A stretch of 64,000 nt of DNA from Lycium barbarum. Lineage: Eukaryota > Streptophyta > Magnoliopsida > Solanales > Solanaceae. The DNA lies in assembly GCF_019175385.1 (NCBI RefSeq), contig NC_083347.1:121900124-121964123 (forward strand). Direction: 5' to 3'. Position 1 is the first letter of the stretch; each line of letters starts with the position of its first letter. The translations under genes and the position numbers were made by a program. Below, piece by piece: positions 10,101 through 18,249 of the stretch. The notes under the pieces are model-generated. The model worked only from the letters and a program-made list of their open reading frames with translations. It was not told the DNA's origin and ran no database searches.

Positions 10101-11066
10101 CTACTCTATGTCGACGACATGCTAATCGTAGGAGCAAACCTACAGGAGATTGATCGGTTGAAAAAGGGGTTATCGGAAGAGTTTGCAATGAAGGATTTGG
10201 GAGCTGCAAAGCAAATCCTTGGGATGCGAATCGACCGAAGCAAGGAGGGCATCAAACTCTCACAAGAAGAATATGTGAGGAAAGTTATCAAAAGGTTTAA
10301 CATGCATGATGCCAAGCCAGTCAGCACTCCCTTGGCTGGACACTTTCGGTTGTCAAAGGATCAGTCGCCGACAACCGAGGATGAGAAGAGGCAGATGGAC
10401 AAGATACCTTATGCATCTGCAATCGGTAGTCTTATGTATGCAATGATATGTACAAGGCCAGACATTGCACATGCAGTGGGAGTTGTCGGCCGATTTATGA
10501 GCAATCCGGGAAAGCAACACTGGGAGGCTGTGAAGTGGATATTCAGATATCTGAAAGGCAGCTCGAGTTCAGCTCTGTATTTCCGAAAATCAAAAACAGG
10601 ATTGCAAAGGTATGTTGATGCTGACAACGGTGGTGATATTGATAGCAGAAAGAGCACATCCGGGTATGTTTACACCTTCGGAGGTACTGCAATCTCTTGG
10701 GTTTCCAAGTTGCAAAAGATAGTAGCTCTCTCTAGTTGTGAGGCTGAGTACGTTGCTGTGACGGAGGCCACAAAGGAAATGATGTGGCTACAATCTTTTC
10801 TGCGGGAATTGGATCAGGACCACGAGGGAAGTGTGCTATATTGTGATAGCCAAAGCGCCATTCATTTGGCAAAGAACCCGGTTTACCATGCTCGAACGAA
10901 GCACATACAACTCCGGTACCATTTCATTAGATCAGCTTTGGAAGATGGAGCGCTAGTGCTTGAGAAGATCGCAGGGAGTCAGAATCCAGCAGACATGCTG
11001 ACAAAGGCAGTGACGATAGACAAACTGAATCTATGCTCAACTTCAGTTGGCCTGCACGAAGTATGA
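7161..11066 (+). CDS. Copia Gag-Pol polyprotein (Tnt1-like), intact
   Basis: A single 1301-aa frame encodes the whole polyprotein. The ATG at 7161 (MGGEDGTTHGIGKF) is chosen; the frame opens upstream without ATG. Domains in order: Gag of the UBN2 type (about residues 10-220); CCHC zinc knuckle CWNCGKPGHFKKNC (about 236-249); aspartic protease with VLDSGAS (D near 287); integrase with an HHCC zinc-binding region, then D476, D539 and E575 with the canonical 35-residue spacing; reverse transcriptase with YVDD near 983-986; RNase H ending near KHIQLRYHFIR. The RT motif that usually reads VKTAFLHGDL reads VKTEFLHGDL, and the RNase H motif usually DADWAGD reads DADNGGD. These are small departures that may or may not affect activity. 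No stop or frameshift is present. Confidence 0.96.
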   Translation: MGGEDGTTHGIGKFDGTDFAFWRMQIEDYLYGRKLHEPLSPKPEEMKQADWNLLDRQVLGVIRLTLSKNVAHNVAKEKTTADMMKVLSDMYEKPSANNKVFLMKKLFHLKMMENAHVAAHVNEFNTIVNQLSSVKIDFDDEVQALILLASLPNSWEPMRAAVSNSVGSDKLKFNDVRDRILAEEVRRTDSGEASTSSAFNVENRSRNYDRNYNRNRGRSKSRNGRGQSRPGRTFDCWNCGKPGHFKKNCRAPKKEDNKGAGINAATEDIGDALLLSVDSPIDSWVLDSGASFHTTPHHDIMTNYVAENLGKVYLADGEPLDVVGMGDINLKMSNGSSWKITKVRHVPKLMRNLISVGQLDDEGYDLNFGNGSWKVAKGAMVVGRGKKIGTLYMTASCRDTVAVVDNTKKTDLWHCQLGHISQKGMNLLVTNGLIPELKTVDLHTCESCILGKQKRVSFSSAGRELKVEKLELVHTDVWGPTTVPSLGGSHYYVTFIDDSTRKVWVYFMKNKSDVFSVFKRWKSMVENETNLKLKCLRSDNGGEYTDGDFKRYCADNGIKMMKTIPGTPQQNGVAERMNRTLNERARSMRIHSGLPKTFWADAVNTAAFLINRGPSVPLDFRIPEEVWSGKKVNLSFLKVFGCLSYVHNDDTARSKLDPKSKKCYFIGYGDTELGYRFWDEQNRKIIRSRNVVFNEEVLYKDKLQKNSECQDKESKIVDLRDFPAPEPQPGTTEAEEQTIREDADESADSETNEQTPITELRRSSRIRKPLHRYSPSLNYILLTDRGEPECYEEAMQVDESTKWELAMKDEMDSLSANHTWELSELPKDKKALQNKWVYRIKEEPNGSKRYKARLVAKGFQQKEGIDYTEIFSPVVKMVTIRTVLGLVAKENLHLQQMNVKTEFLHGDLDEEIYMRQPKGFKIKGKENLVCKLQKSLYGLKQAPRQWYLKFDSFMKKADFSRCEADHCCYFKKIEDSYMILLLYVDDMLIVGANLQEIDRLKKGLSEEFAMKDLGAAKQILGMRIDRSKEGIKLSQEEYVRKVIKRFNMHDAKPVSTPLAGHFRLSKDQSPTTEDEKRQMDKIPYASAIGSLMYAMICTRPDIAHAVGVVGRFMSNPGKQHWEAVKWIFRYLKGSSSSALYFRKSKTGLQRYVDADNGGDIDSRKSTSGYVYTFGGTAISWVSKLQKIVALSSCEAEYVAVTEATKEMMWLQSFLRELDQDHEGSVLYCDSQSAIHLAKNPVYHARTKHIQLRYHFIRSALEDGALVLEKIAGSQNPADMLTKAVTIDKLNLCSTSVGLHEV

Positions 11067-11122
11067 AAGTAGGAAAGAGCTGCTGCATCGATCAAAGTGT
11101 GAAGACAAATTAAAATTAGTCT

Positions 11123-11136
11123 TCAAGTGGGAGATT
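11123..11136 (+). other. polypurine tract
   Basis: AAGTGGGAGATT lies directly before the 3' LTR and is the expected plus-strand primer site. The form is common in Tnt1-like Copia elements. Confidence 0.8.
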
Positions 11137-11677
11137 TGTTAGGTGTGGAATTGGCCAAACAAGTCAATTCTTTTGTTCACATAGTCGTGATGTAAGCGCT
11201 TACCTCATAATAGTTGTGATGTAAGCGCTTACCTCATCATAGGAAATTCATTCCTATAAATAGGTAGCTTATGGTTCATTTGTAAGAGATCATTAAGATC
11301 ATTTGCTATACACATCCCAAGAGAGAAAAAATCTAAGAGAAATACTCTTAGTGAAAGGCCTAAGTAAGAGAAGGTCTTTGAGAGAATTTTCTGTGGTAAA
11401 ATTCTTGAGTGTAATTGGGATTGGGGTTGTGAGGTTGAGTGTTGTAAACACTTGTAATATTTCTTCTTTAATAAGATCTGCAGCAGCAACGTGGACGTAG
11501 CTCTCACATTGAGGGTGAACCACTATAAATCTGTGTGTGCTATTTATTCTTCACTTACATCACTGCGTAAGTAGGTTCTGCCTAAGGAGGTTGGTATTTA
11601 AGTGGTCCAGCTGTGACCCTCCAATCTTTCCTGGGAACCTGCTTACAAAGGTCGGATTTGGGATTTAAATCCTAACA
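11137..11677 (+). repeat. 3' LTR of the Copia element
   Basis: Identical by eye to the 5' LTR except for G at 11580. It is followed by the target duplication TTTTC. Transcript ends would be formed here. Confidence 0.95.
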
Positions 11678-11682
11678 TTTTC

Positions 11683-12264
11683 CCCTTGTGTTCTTTATTT
11701 TCGTTGCAATATTAATCTAACTACCGAAAAATAATTTAAAGGTTATCTAGGCTGATGAGTCAAGTTGGGACATAGAAATTAAGTTGCTCCTGTGACAAGT
11801 AAAATGATTGATGATGGACTGACCAGCGCTGACGTGGTAAAAGGATGTGCAATGGAAACGAGTGCAATCTCTGTGTAATCTATTTTGCTGGATGGCAAGG
11901 CTAGATGACTAGATCTTTCTCTAACCAAGAAGAACAATTTTAAGACCTTTTCCCTATATAATATAGGTCCATTAGTGACTAATCAGGGCAAATATTCAGT
12001 CAACATTATGGCGAGGACATAAATGAATCAAACTTTTAACAAAAGATGAAGTTCGGCCTTTACACAAAATACGAAGACGAATCTGGACCTTTTCTCTTGT
12101 TTGGTAATGAAAAAAGAGTTCCTTTTCTTGTCCCCTTCCTCTATTTTTACAAGTTTCCAAGTTTTTCATATATAACTAGTAAAAAATGAGGTAGAATATC
12201 ATTGGAATATCTTTACCTTCCAATTAGAAGTAAAGTGTATTTTAGAGTTTATGATCAGAATTAT
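11683..12264. other. spacer and start of duplicated unit 2
   Basis: No gene recognised. From about 12,120 the sequence begins to resemble 37,430 onward (ATATCATTGGA..., then GATCAGAATT...), so the left border of the duplicated MIR399 unit is probably here. Confidence 0.5.
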
Positions 12265-12540
12265 GTCACCATTAACAAATCATTGTGACACTTCTGATAA
12301 AGCAACAAAAAACCTATGTCCAATCTTTATTTTTGTACAGCATAATATCTCAAAAGGGTAAAAGGCAGAGATCTCTAAAGCTTTTGACCAAGATTCCATG
12401 AAAAAAGAAATTAAAGTCATGAGAATATATAGCTGTTGTAGTCTTAATGGCATTTATTGGTATATGCTTTCTTGTTATCTTAGGATGTCCGACATTAGGA
12501 GCCAAGTTTTCTATGGAAAGGCGTTCTCCTTTTGAGAATG
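12265..12540 (+). repeat. conserved block of MIR399 unit 2 with a small hydrophobic ORF
   Basis: This block lies about 1 kb upstream of the hairpin and recurs at 16,170-16,390, 30,377-30,600 and 37,530-37,800. It contains an ATG (12,447) opening MAFIGICFLVILGC, a hydrophobic start like a signal peptide or membrane anchor; the frame stays open for 65 codons here. The same start is present in the other copies but only the 16.3-kb copy also stays open (52 aa). It may be a leftover exon of an old gene, a small peptide gene, or chance. Confidence 0.5.
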
Positions 12541-13200
12541 AAAGTGACGCCAACCTATGTTGTTTCGAACTCTTCAAAAATACCGATGGTTATGTATCGG
12601 ATTCTCTAAAAGTATTGCATTTTTGTATAGTCCGTGCAATATAAACACCTATATACAATTCCAAATTGAGCAATTTTGTTCTGTCATCAAACTTTTGGTC
12701 TAATATTACTTGTGTCGTTATTTTTGCCGTTGACCCCCTAATGGGACACCAATCTGAGGGTAATTTTAATCGTAGTAAAAGGTTGAGGGGTAAATTTGTA
12801 ATATCATTTTTCTCAAAAAATTTGGACATGTGGAGTCCATCCATTTAACGCATTGGAGCTCCATTAAAGGCAACAGTTAAGGCGAAACAATTTGATATAT
12901 AACGGCAAGGTTATGAACCGAACAAAAGTGTAACGAAGCAAACTTGAAAAATTTATCTAGTACGTGGGGCAAATTTGGACATTTTCCCTCAACGTCATCG
13001 CCTCGCTGCAAGGGGGTTCATAAGAATCTCCTTATACAGAGAATTACATTGTAAGGCTATAACTATTTTCTCTATATATATAATAGATGTTAAATTTCAT
13101 TAGTTTCTTTGTATATTTACTTTTTTATACACTAAAATACAAGACGATAACAAAGTCATGATGGAGTTATATGTTCTATTGGCCACCATGGGAATGTTAA
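12541..13200. other. duplicated non-coding spacer of unit 2
   Basis: The sequence aligns with 16,380-16,960 and 30,600-31,420 (for example GGAGCTCCATTAAAGGCAA, TATATAACGGCAAGGTTATG). It forms part of the duplicated unit and has no recognisable gene. Confidence 0.6.
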
Positions 13201-13245
13201 GATTCTTTTAATATAGACAATAGCCATATGGCATTCTTTTCTTCA

Positions 13246-13288
13246 GCATATATCCAAGTGAATTATGCGAATGAAGTGACTATATAAA
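13246..13288 (+). promoter_or_regulatory. MIR399 unit 2 core promoter with a disrupted P1BS site
   Basis: Where the other units have an intact GNATATNC, this one reads GCATATATCC (13,246-13,255): two extra bases break the consensus. A TATA box TATATAAA follows at 13,281-13,288. Phosphate control of this copy may therefore be weakened, unless another site outside the core serves it. Confidence 0.6.
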
Positions 13289-13341
13289 TGATGGTGAACA
13301 AATATGAAGTATGTCAAGGAAATTTCAAGAATTGGAGTACA

Positions 13342-13431
13342 AGAATAGCAGGCTATTCTCCTTTAGCAAGAAAGCTATGCTTATTGCATTATTATTTTTC
13401 TTGCCAAGGGAGAATTGCCCTGCATTTCTTT
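13342..13431 (+). ncRNA. MIR399: microRNA399 precursor hairpin, unit 2
   Basis: The mature sequence at 13,402-13,422 is identical to unit 1 (TGCCAAGGGAG..., ...ATTGCCCTG). The star strand is at about 13,351-13,371 on the 5' arm. The arms pair through AGAA/TTCT beside the loop, and the loop is about 30 nt. It lies about 1.0 kb upstream of the UGT gene at 14,419 on the same strand. The hairpin is intact, but the P1BS site in its promoter is broken. Confidence 0.88.
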
Positions 13432-13679
13432 AGTTTCAGATTGATGAACAAATCACCAAAAATATTTAATTAATTGGTTCTACTTCTTTCTCAAATGGAA
13501 CCATATATATATGTCCATACAAGATCCAATATCTCGTAAAGGGATTTCTTTTTTACTCCCTCTTAAATTTTAAATTTTCTCACGTTTTAGGTATTTGAGA
13601 TGGTTGAGAATATGAATAATTAAATAAAAATATACTCTCTCTTACACTTATATAGATTTAAAAAGATAGATATATAGAA

Positions 13680-14335
13680 AGATGGATTACTTGGCATTAT
13701 CATTTAAGTCACCTAATTAAATCATAGTTTTTTTTAAAAAAAAAAAAAAAGATAAATGACTTTCCTAGACATAGAGAGTGCCACATCATCTCTCTTTAAG
13801 TCCAAAAATATACAAATGTAGATAGAATTACCTGTCATTATCATTTAACTAATCACCTAAATCATAATTTTAAAAAGAAAAAGACAAATGACTTTCCTAG
13901 TCATAGAGAATGCCACATCATCTCTCCATAATAATATAGATGTATAAATAGATTACCTAAAACTATTATTTAAGTCACCTAATTAATCATAATAAAAAAA
14001 TATATACATATATAAATGACTTTTCTAGTCGTAGAGAGTGTCACATCACCTCTCTTATCTCCAATTAGATAGATAGATAGATAGATATAGATATGTTATC
14101 TGCCATTATCATCTAAGTCACCTAAATCATAATATAAAAAGGAAAAGATAAATGACTTTCCTAGTAGAATGATATATATATATATAGATAGATAAATAGA
14201 TTACCTGCCAGTTTCATTTAAGTAACCTAAATAAATCATAATTCAATGACTTTCCTAGTAGAATGATTTAGATATATAGATAAATAGATTACCTGCCATT
14301 TTAATTTAAGTAACCTAATTAAATCATAATTCAAT
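13680..14335. repeat. degenerate minisatellite upstream of UGT copy 1
   Basis: A unit of about 80-130 bp is repeated roughly six times. Each copy holds ATTACCTGCCATTATCATTT, AAGTCACCTAA, AAATCATAAT and AAATGACTTTCCTAGT, several with GAGAGTGCCACATCATCTCT. GATA/TATA simple repeats lie between copies. A shorter array of the same unit precedes UGT copy 2 (17,740-18,180). Confidence 0.75.
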
Positions 14336-14343
14336 ATATGTAG
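14335..14343 (+). promoter_or_regulatory. probable TATA box of UGT copy 1
   Basis: TATATGTAG lies 84 bp before the chosen ATG, at the junction of the minisatellite and a conserved GAGGGACG leader. The equivalent in copy 2 is TATATATAG (18,175-18,183), 75 bp before its ATG. The box here is weaker. Confidence 0.4.
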
Positions 14344-14418
14344 AGGGACGTTAATTTTTTGCTCACTATGCACTTGAAACAATATAGAGCAAAAAGTTTC
14401 ATTCAAACAAACAAAACA

Positions 14419-15852
14419 ATGAACATGAGAAAAGATGGTGTTGTTCATGTTGTAATGTTGCCGTGGTTAGCATTTGGTCACATGCAGCCCTTTTTTCAAC
14501 TTTCTATAGCTCTAGCCAAAGAAGGAGTTCACGTTTCTTTCCTTTCCACCCCCAAAAATATTAAGAGACTCCCTAAAGTTCCCATTAATTTAGCATCATT
14601 AGTAAATTTAGTTGAATTTCCATTGCCAAAAGTTGATGATTTGCCTGATGATGCTGAGGCATCTGTTGACATTCCTTATGAGAAAATAGGCTATTTAAAA
14701 GTAGCTTATGATCTCCTTGAAGAGCCAATCAAGCGATTCATCACGCGCGAAAGGCCAGATTGGATCATCGTCGATTTTAACGCCAATTGGATAGTTGAGA
14801 TCGTTCGAGATCTTGATATCCCCCTCATTAGCTTCAGCGTCTTCACTGCTGCTTTAAGGGTCTTCTTCGGCCCCCAAAAGCCTCGACCCCAGCCCGGCCC
14901 GGCCCTAGAAAGATCAGTGCCAGTGCTTGAACTTTTGACAACACCACCACCATGGGTGGATTTCCCATCTATGGTTGCTTTCCGAAAATTCGAAGCTATG
15001 AAAATGATAACTGTCCTACAAATTGGAGAGAGTGCTACACGCGAAACTTTAGTGGGACATGATCCAATAGACGACGCATATAGAATTGTGGCTATACGTA
15101 CTTGCACTGAAGTGGAAGGTGATTACTTAGAGACACATAAGAGAATCCATGGGAAGCCACTGATTCCAATCGGATTACTTCCACCTGAAGAATTACCGGT
15201 GGATGAAAAAACTCTTGCTGATCAACCAGATTGGCAGAAGATTTCCAAATGGCTCGACCGACAAAAGCCAAGATCCGTTGTGTTTGTGGGATTTGGGAGT
15301 GAATGTAAATTTAGTAAGGATCAACTATATGAAATAGCAAACGGAGTACAACTCTCAGGACTACCGTTTATGTGGATAATTCAGAAGCCCGAATGGTCTT
15401 CTAACGATGCTGAGGCTTTGCCATCGGGCTTTGGCAAAGCAACGGAGGGGAGAGGGTTGGTGCACATTGGTTGGGCCCCACAGAAGGAAATTCTTGCACA
15501 TTCATCAATTGGAGGATCTCTCTTTCACGCAGGATGGGGTTCGGCCATTGAAACTTTACAACATGGTCATGTTCTTGTGGTGTTGCCTTTCGTTTATGAT
15601 CAGGGATTGAATGCAAGGTTACTAGTAGAGAAAGGCGTGGCGATTGAAGTGAAGAGGAACGAAGAAGATGGATCGTTTAGTGGAAATGACATAGCAATGT
15701 CATTAAGAGAAGCTATGGTTTCAGAGGAAGGGGAAGAGCTAAGAGCTCGAGCAAAAAAGGCTGCTGCTATTTTTGGTGACCGAAAGCTTCAAGACTCCTA
15801 TGTTAGAAATTTTGTCGAGTATTTGAAAAGTAATGGTGAGATGAAGGCTTAG
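14419..15852 (+). CDS. UDP-glycosyltransferase, UGT91-type (copy 1)
   Basis: The single-exon gene encodes 477 aa, the normal length for plant family 1 glycosyltransferases. The ATG at 14,419 (MNMRKDGVV) is chosen because it aligns with copy 2; the frame also opens 20 codons earlier at 14,359. The N-terminal acceptor domain carries the catalytic-type histidine in LAFGHMQPFF (H21). The sugar-donor PSPG box spans about residues 352-395, from WAPQKEIL to the final Q of FVYDQ. Its core reads HAGWGS where most family members have HCGWNS. Overall residue patterns resemble UGT91 enzymes, often labelled UDP-rhamnose:rhamnosyltransferase, which extend sugar chains on flavonoids or terpenoids; the true donor and acceptor are unknown. 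The enzyme should be cytosolic (no signal peptide). It lies about 1 kb downstream of MIR399 unit 2. Confidence 0.92.
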   Translation: MNMRKDGVVHVVMLPWLAFGHMQPFFQLSIALAKEGVHVSFLSTPKNIKRLPKVPINLASLVNLVEFPLPKVDDLPDDAEASVDIPYEKIGYLKVAYDLLEEPIKRFITRERPDWIIVDFNANWIVEIVRDLDIPLISFSVFTAALRVFFGPQKPRPQPGPALERSVPVLELLTTPPPWVDFPSMVAFRKFEAMKMITVLQIGESATRETLVGHDPIDDAYRIVAIRTCTEVEGDYLETHKRIHGKPLIPIGLLPPEELPVDEKTLADQPDWQKISKWLDRQKPRSVVFVGFGSECKFSKDQLYEIANGVQLSGLPFMWIIQKPEWSSNDAEALPSGFGKATEGRGLVHIGWAPQKEILAHSSIGGSLFHAGWGSAIETLQHGHVLVVLPFVYDQGLNARLLVEKGVAIEVKRNEEDGSFSGNDIAMSLREAMVSEEGEELRARAKKAAAIFGDRKLQDSYVRNFVEYLKSNGEMKA

Positions 15853-16169
15853 TCATCAACTAGCAAATTACAAATAAATGTCTATGCGCTCAATGCATTT
15901 CAATATGATGATATAATGTTACTTGCTCTTGCTTTTCAAGATTTATATTGAAATGAATCTATAATTCGGTTTAATAAGATATTACTCCTTTAATTTCAGT
16001 TTATGTGACATTATTTTTTATTAGTCTGTTCTAAAAGAATGATACATTTTATATTTGGACACTGTTGAAAGAAATAAAATTTCATAGATTTAGGTGATAC
16101 ATAAATTATATATCTTAGTTCATGTATTAGGAAATAATTTAAAGAAGCCTGCATCGAATCTTTTTTTTT
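15853..16169. other. 3' flank of UGT copy 1 and start of unit 3
   Basis: The first bases after the stop match those after UGT copy 2 (TAGTCATCA.CTA.CAAAT.ACAAAT), then diverge because copy 2 has a retroelement there. The rest is AT-rich and contains no gene. Confidence 0.5.
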
Positions 16170-16451
16170 TTTTTGTACGTATAGCAGCATAATACCACAA
16201 AAGGGAAAAAGACAGATATCTATAAAGCTTTTGACCAAGATTCCATGAAAAAGGAAAGTCATGAGATTCTCCATAGCTGTTGAATAGCCTTAATGGCATT
16301 TATTGGTATATGCTTTCTTGTTTTCTTAGGATGTCTGATATTAGGAGCCAAGTTTTATATAGAAAGGCATTCTCGTTTTGACAATGAAAGCAACAGCTAT
16401 ATACAATTCCAAATTAAGCAATTTTGTGCGGTCGTTAAACTTCTGGTCTAA
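16170..16451 (+). repeat. conserved block of MIR399 unit 3 with a small hydrophobic ORF
   Basis: Second copy of the block at 12,265. The ATG at 16,293 opens a 52-codon frame starting MAFIGICFLVFLGCLILGAK, closed by TAA at 16,449-16,451. It has a hydrophobic N-terminus followed by a polar tail (ERHSRFDNES). No homologue was recognised. Coding status is uncertain. Confidence 0.45.
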
Positions 16452-16980
16452 TATTACTTGTGTCGTTACGAAAATAAAATTTTATTTCTTCCCTTGACTC
16501 CTAAAGGGATGTCAATCTGAGGGTAAATTGTAGTCAAAAGTTGAAAGGTAAATTTGTACTATCTTTTCTCAAAACAAATTGGACGTTTGGAGTCCCCCCA
16601 TTTTACGATGGAGCTCCATTAAAGGCAATAGCAAATACGAGACATTTTGATATATAACGGCAAGGTTATGAATCGACCAAAGTATAATGAAGCAAAATCA
16701 AACAATTTTATACAGTACAAGGGGAAAATTTGGGCATTTCCCTTAAAAGCTATCGCCTCGCCGCAAGGGGTTCATCCATAATCTTCTTATAGAGAATTAC
16801 ATTGTGAAGTTGAAATTATTTTCTCTATATATATAATAGATGTTAAATCTTTTTGATCTTTTCGTATATTTACTTCCTTATAAATTAAAAAACGAGACGA
16901 TAGCGAAGTCATGATGGAGTTATATGTTCTATTGGCCTCTCATGTATGGGAAAGTAAAGATCCTTTAATAGCCACATGGC
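16452..16980. other. duplicated non-coding spacer of unit 3
   Basis: It aligns with 12,660-13,240 and contains TATATAACGGCAAGGTTATG and CATGATGGAGTTATATGTTC, shared with the other units. No gene recognised. Confidence 0.6.
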
Positions 16981-16993
16981 ATTCTTTTCTTTA

Positions 16994-17001
16994 GCATATC
17001 C
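16994..17001 (+). promoter_or_regulatory. P1BS element of MIR399 unit 3
   Basis: GCATATCC matches GNATATNC and ends 27 bp before the TATA box TATATAAA (17,029-17,036). It would serve both hairpins that follow, since no second TATA box is seen between them. Confidence 0.75.
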
Positions 17002-17090
17002 AAATGAATTATGCGAATTTCAAGCGACTATATAAATGGTGGTGCACAAATATGAAGTGTCACAAGGAAATTTTAAGAATTGGAGCACAA

Positions 17091-17183
17091 GAATAGCAGT
17101 CTATTCTCCTTTGGCAAGAAAGTAATGCTTATGCATAATTTTTTTTTTTTTCTTGCCAAGGAAAAACTGCCCTGCATTTCTTT
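17091..17183 (+). ncRNA. microRNA399-like hairpin, unit 3 first copy (decaying)
   Basis: The equivalent of the mature strand lies at 17,154-17,174 and reads TGCCAAGGAAAAACTGCCCTG when split as TGCCAAGG / AAAAACTG / CCCTG. It differs from the other copies in the middle (GGGAGAAT replaced by GGAAAAAC). The star region is at about 17,099-17,119. The changes create C.A mismatches in the stem. A long T run (17,139-17,151) sits in the loop. It is probably a non-functional or weak copy next to the intact one at 17,240. Confidence 0.5.
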
Positions 17184-17239
17184 AATTCCAGATTGTTGAA
17201 CAAATAAAAAAAAATCACCTTTAGCAAGAATTGGAGCAC

Positions 17240-17332
17240 AAGAGTAGCAGGCTATTCTCCTTTAGCAAGAAACCTATGCTTTATGCATAATATTTTTCTT
17301 GCCAAGGGAGAATTGCCCTGCATTTCTTTAGT
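17240..17332 (+). ncRNA. MIR399: microRNA399 precursor hairpin, unit 3 second copy
   Basis: The mature sequence at 17,300-17,320 is identical to units 1, 2 and 4. The star is at about 17,250-17,270. This hairpin is a local tandem duplicate of the one at 17,091 (period about 151 bp). Both lie behind one P1BS-TATA promoter and may come from one transcript. UGT copy 2 follows 0.95 kb downstream. Confidence 0.88.
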
Positions 17333-17425
17333 TCCAGATTGCTGAACAAATCAACACAATTTAATTAATTGTTTCTATTCTTTCTCAGATATGGAACCAT
17401 ATATGTCCTTACAAAATCATTTTTT

Positions 17426-17572
17426 AAATAGGATAATGGGCCCGCCTCTCCAGCCTTCTCCACTTAACTAAATACTAGAATATTATCTAGAGCAGGGTTT
17501 GAACTCGTGACGTGCGCCTAACCGATACATCACGTGTTGCGCTTTTACCACTAGATCAAAGCCTCGGGAGCT
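17426..17572 (-). mobile_element. tRNA-derived SINE, inserted between MIR399 unit 3 and UGT copy 2
   Basis: Read on the minus strand the element starts near 17,572. It shows an A-box-like GATCTAGTGGTAAAAGCG and a B-box-like GAGTTCAAACCC, the internal RNA polymerase III promoter of a SINE. It resembles Solanaceae SolS-type SINEs. Imperfect flanking repeats (CCTTACAAAATCA before, CCATACGAAATCA after) look like its target duplication. Unit 2 lacks the insertion at the equivalent point (about 13,510-13,530), so it is younger than the duplication. Confidence 0.75.
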
Positions 17573-17739
17573 CCATACGAAATCAATATCTCATAAAGGG
17601 GTTACTTTTCTACTCCCTTTTAGAATTTTAAATTTTCTCTCACTTTAGGTGATTTGTGATGATTGAGAATATGGTTAAGTAAATATAAGTATACTTTTTC
17701 TAACAACTTAATTAAGCTTTTAGTGAAAAGGGAACAAAA

Positions 17740-17933
17740 TAAATGACTTTTCTAGTCTTAAAAAGTGTCACGTCACTTCTCTTATGTCCAGAATTACATG
17801 GATATATAGATAGATTACTTGCCATTGTCATTTAAGTCACCTACTTAAGTAATAAATTTAAAAGAAAAAGATAAATGACTTTTCTAGTCATAGAGAGTGT
17901 CACGTCACTCTATTTAGTCCAGAATTGTGTGTG

Positions 17934-18014
<81 letters not shown>

Positions 18015-18180
18015 TAGATAGATTATATTACCTGCCATTATCATTTAAGTCACCTAAATCATAATTTAAAAAGGAAAAAGATAAATAACTTTCCCAGTGG
18101 AATGATATAGATATTAGATAAAAAGATTACCTGCCATATTGTCATTTAAGTAACCTAATTAAATCACAATTCAATATATA
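17740..18180. repeat. degenerate minisatellite upstream of UGT copy 2
   Basis: It has the same repeat unit as 13,680-14,335 but about four copies, ending in the same GTAACCTAATTAAATCA segment just before the UGT leader. The difference in copy number shows that the array changed after the duplication. Confidence 0.7.
17927..18023. repeat. compound microsatellite (GT)n(AT)n(GT)n(GA)n(TAGA)n
   Basis: Nearly 100 bp of pure dinucleotide runs: a short GT run, AT, a long GT run of about 38 bp, then GA. It lies within the UGT copy 2 upstream array and is absent from copy 1, where GATA repeats occur instead. Confidence 0.95.
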
Positions 18181-18183
18181 TAG
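18175..18183 (+). promoter_or_regulatory. probable TATA box of UGT copy 2
   Basis: TATATATAG lies 75 bp before the ATG, followed by the conserved leader AGGGACG. The position matches copy 1. Confidence 0.5.
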
Positions 18184-18249
18184 AGGGACGCCTTTCCCTC
18201 TGCACTTGAAAAAACATAGAGCAAAAAGTGCATTCAAACAAACAAAACA

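Larger units (their letters stand above)
6579..11677 (+). mobile_element. complete Tnt1-like Ty1/Copia LTR retrotransposon
   Basis: The 5099-bp element has two 541-bp LTRs (6579-7119 and 11137-11677), each starting TGTTAGG and ending TAACA. It is flanked by perfect 5-bp target duplications TTTTC (6574-6578 and 11678-11682). A primer-binding site complementary to initiator Met-tRNA, a purine-rich tract just before the 3' LTR, and one uninterrupted polyprotein are all present. By eye the LTRs differ at only one base (7022 T against 11580 G), so the insertion is very recent. It looks competent for its own movement. It sits between MIR399 unit 1 and unit 2. The polyprotein order (protease, integrase, RT, RNase H) and residue patterns place it near tobacco Tnt1. 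Confidence 0.97.

Noticed and set aside
14359..14418. Upstream in-frame ATG of UGT copy 1
   Set aside because: The extra 20 residues have no counterpart in UGT copy 2 or in the family, and the conserved leader sequence covers this stretch.
17480..17570. Possible tRNA gene
   Set aside because: A- and B-box-like sequences are present but no cloverleaf forms; the segment fits a SINE. The same applies near 51,720-51,780.
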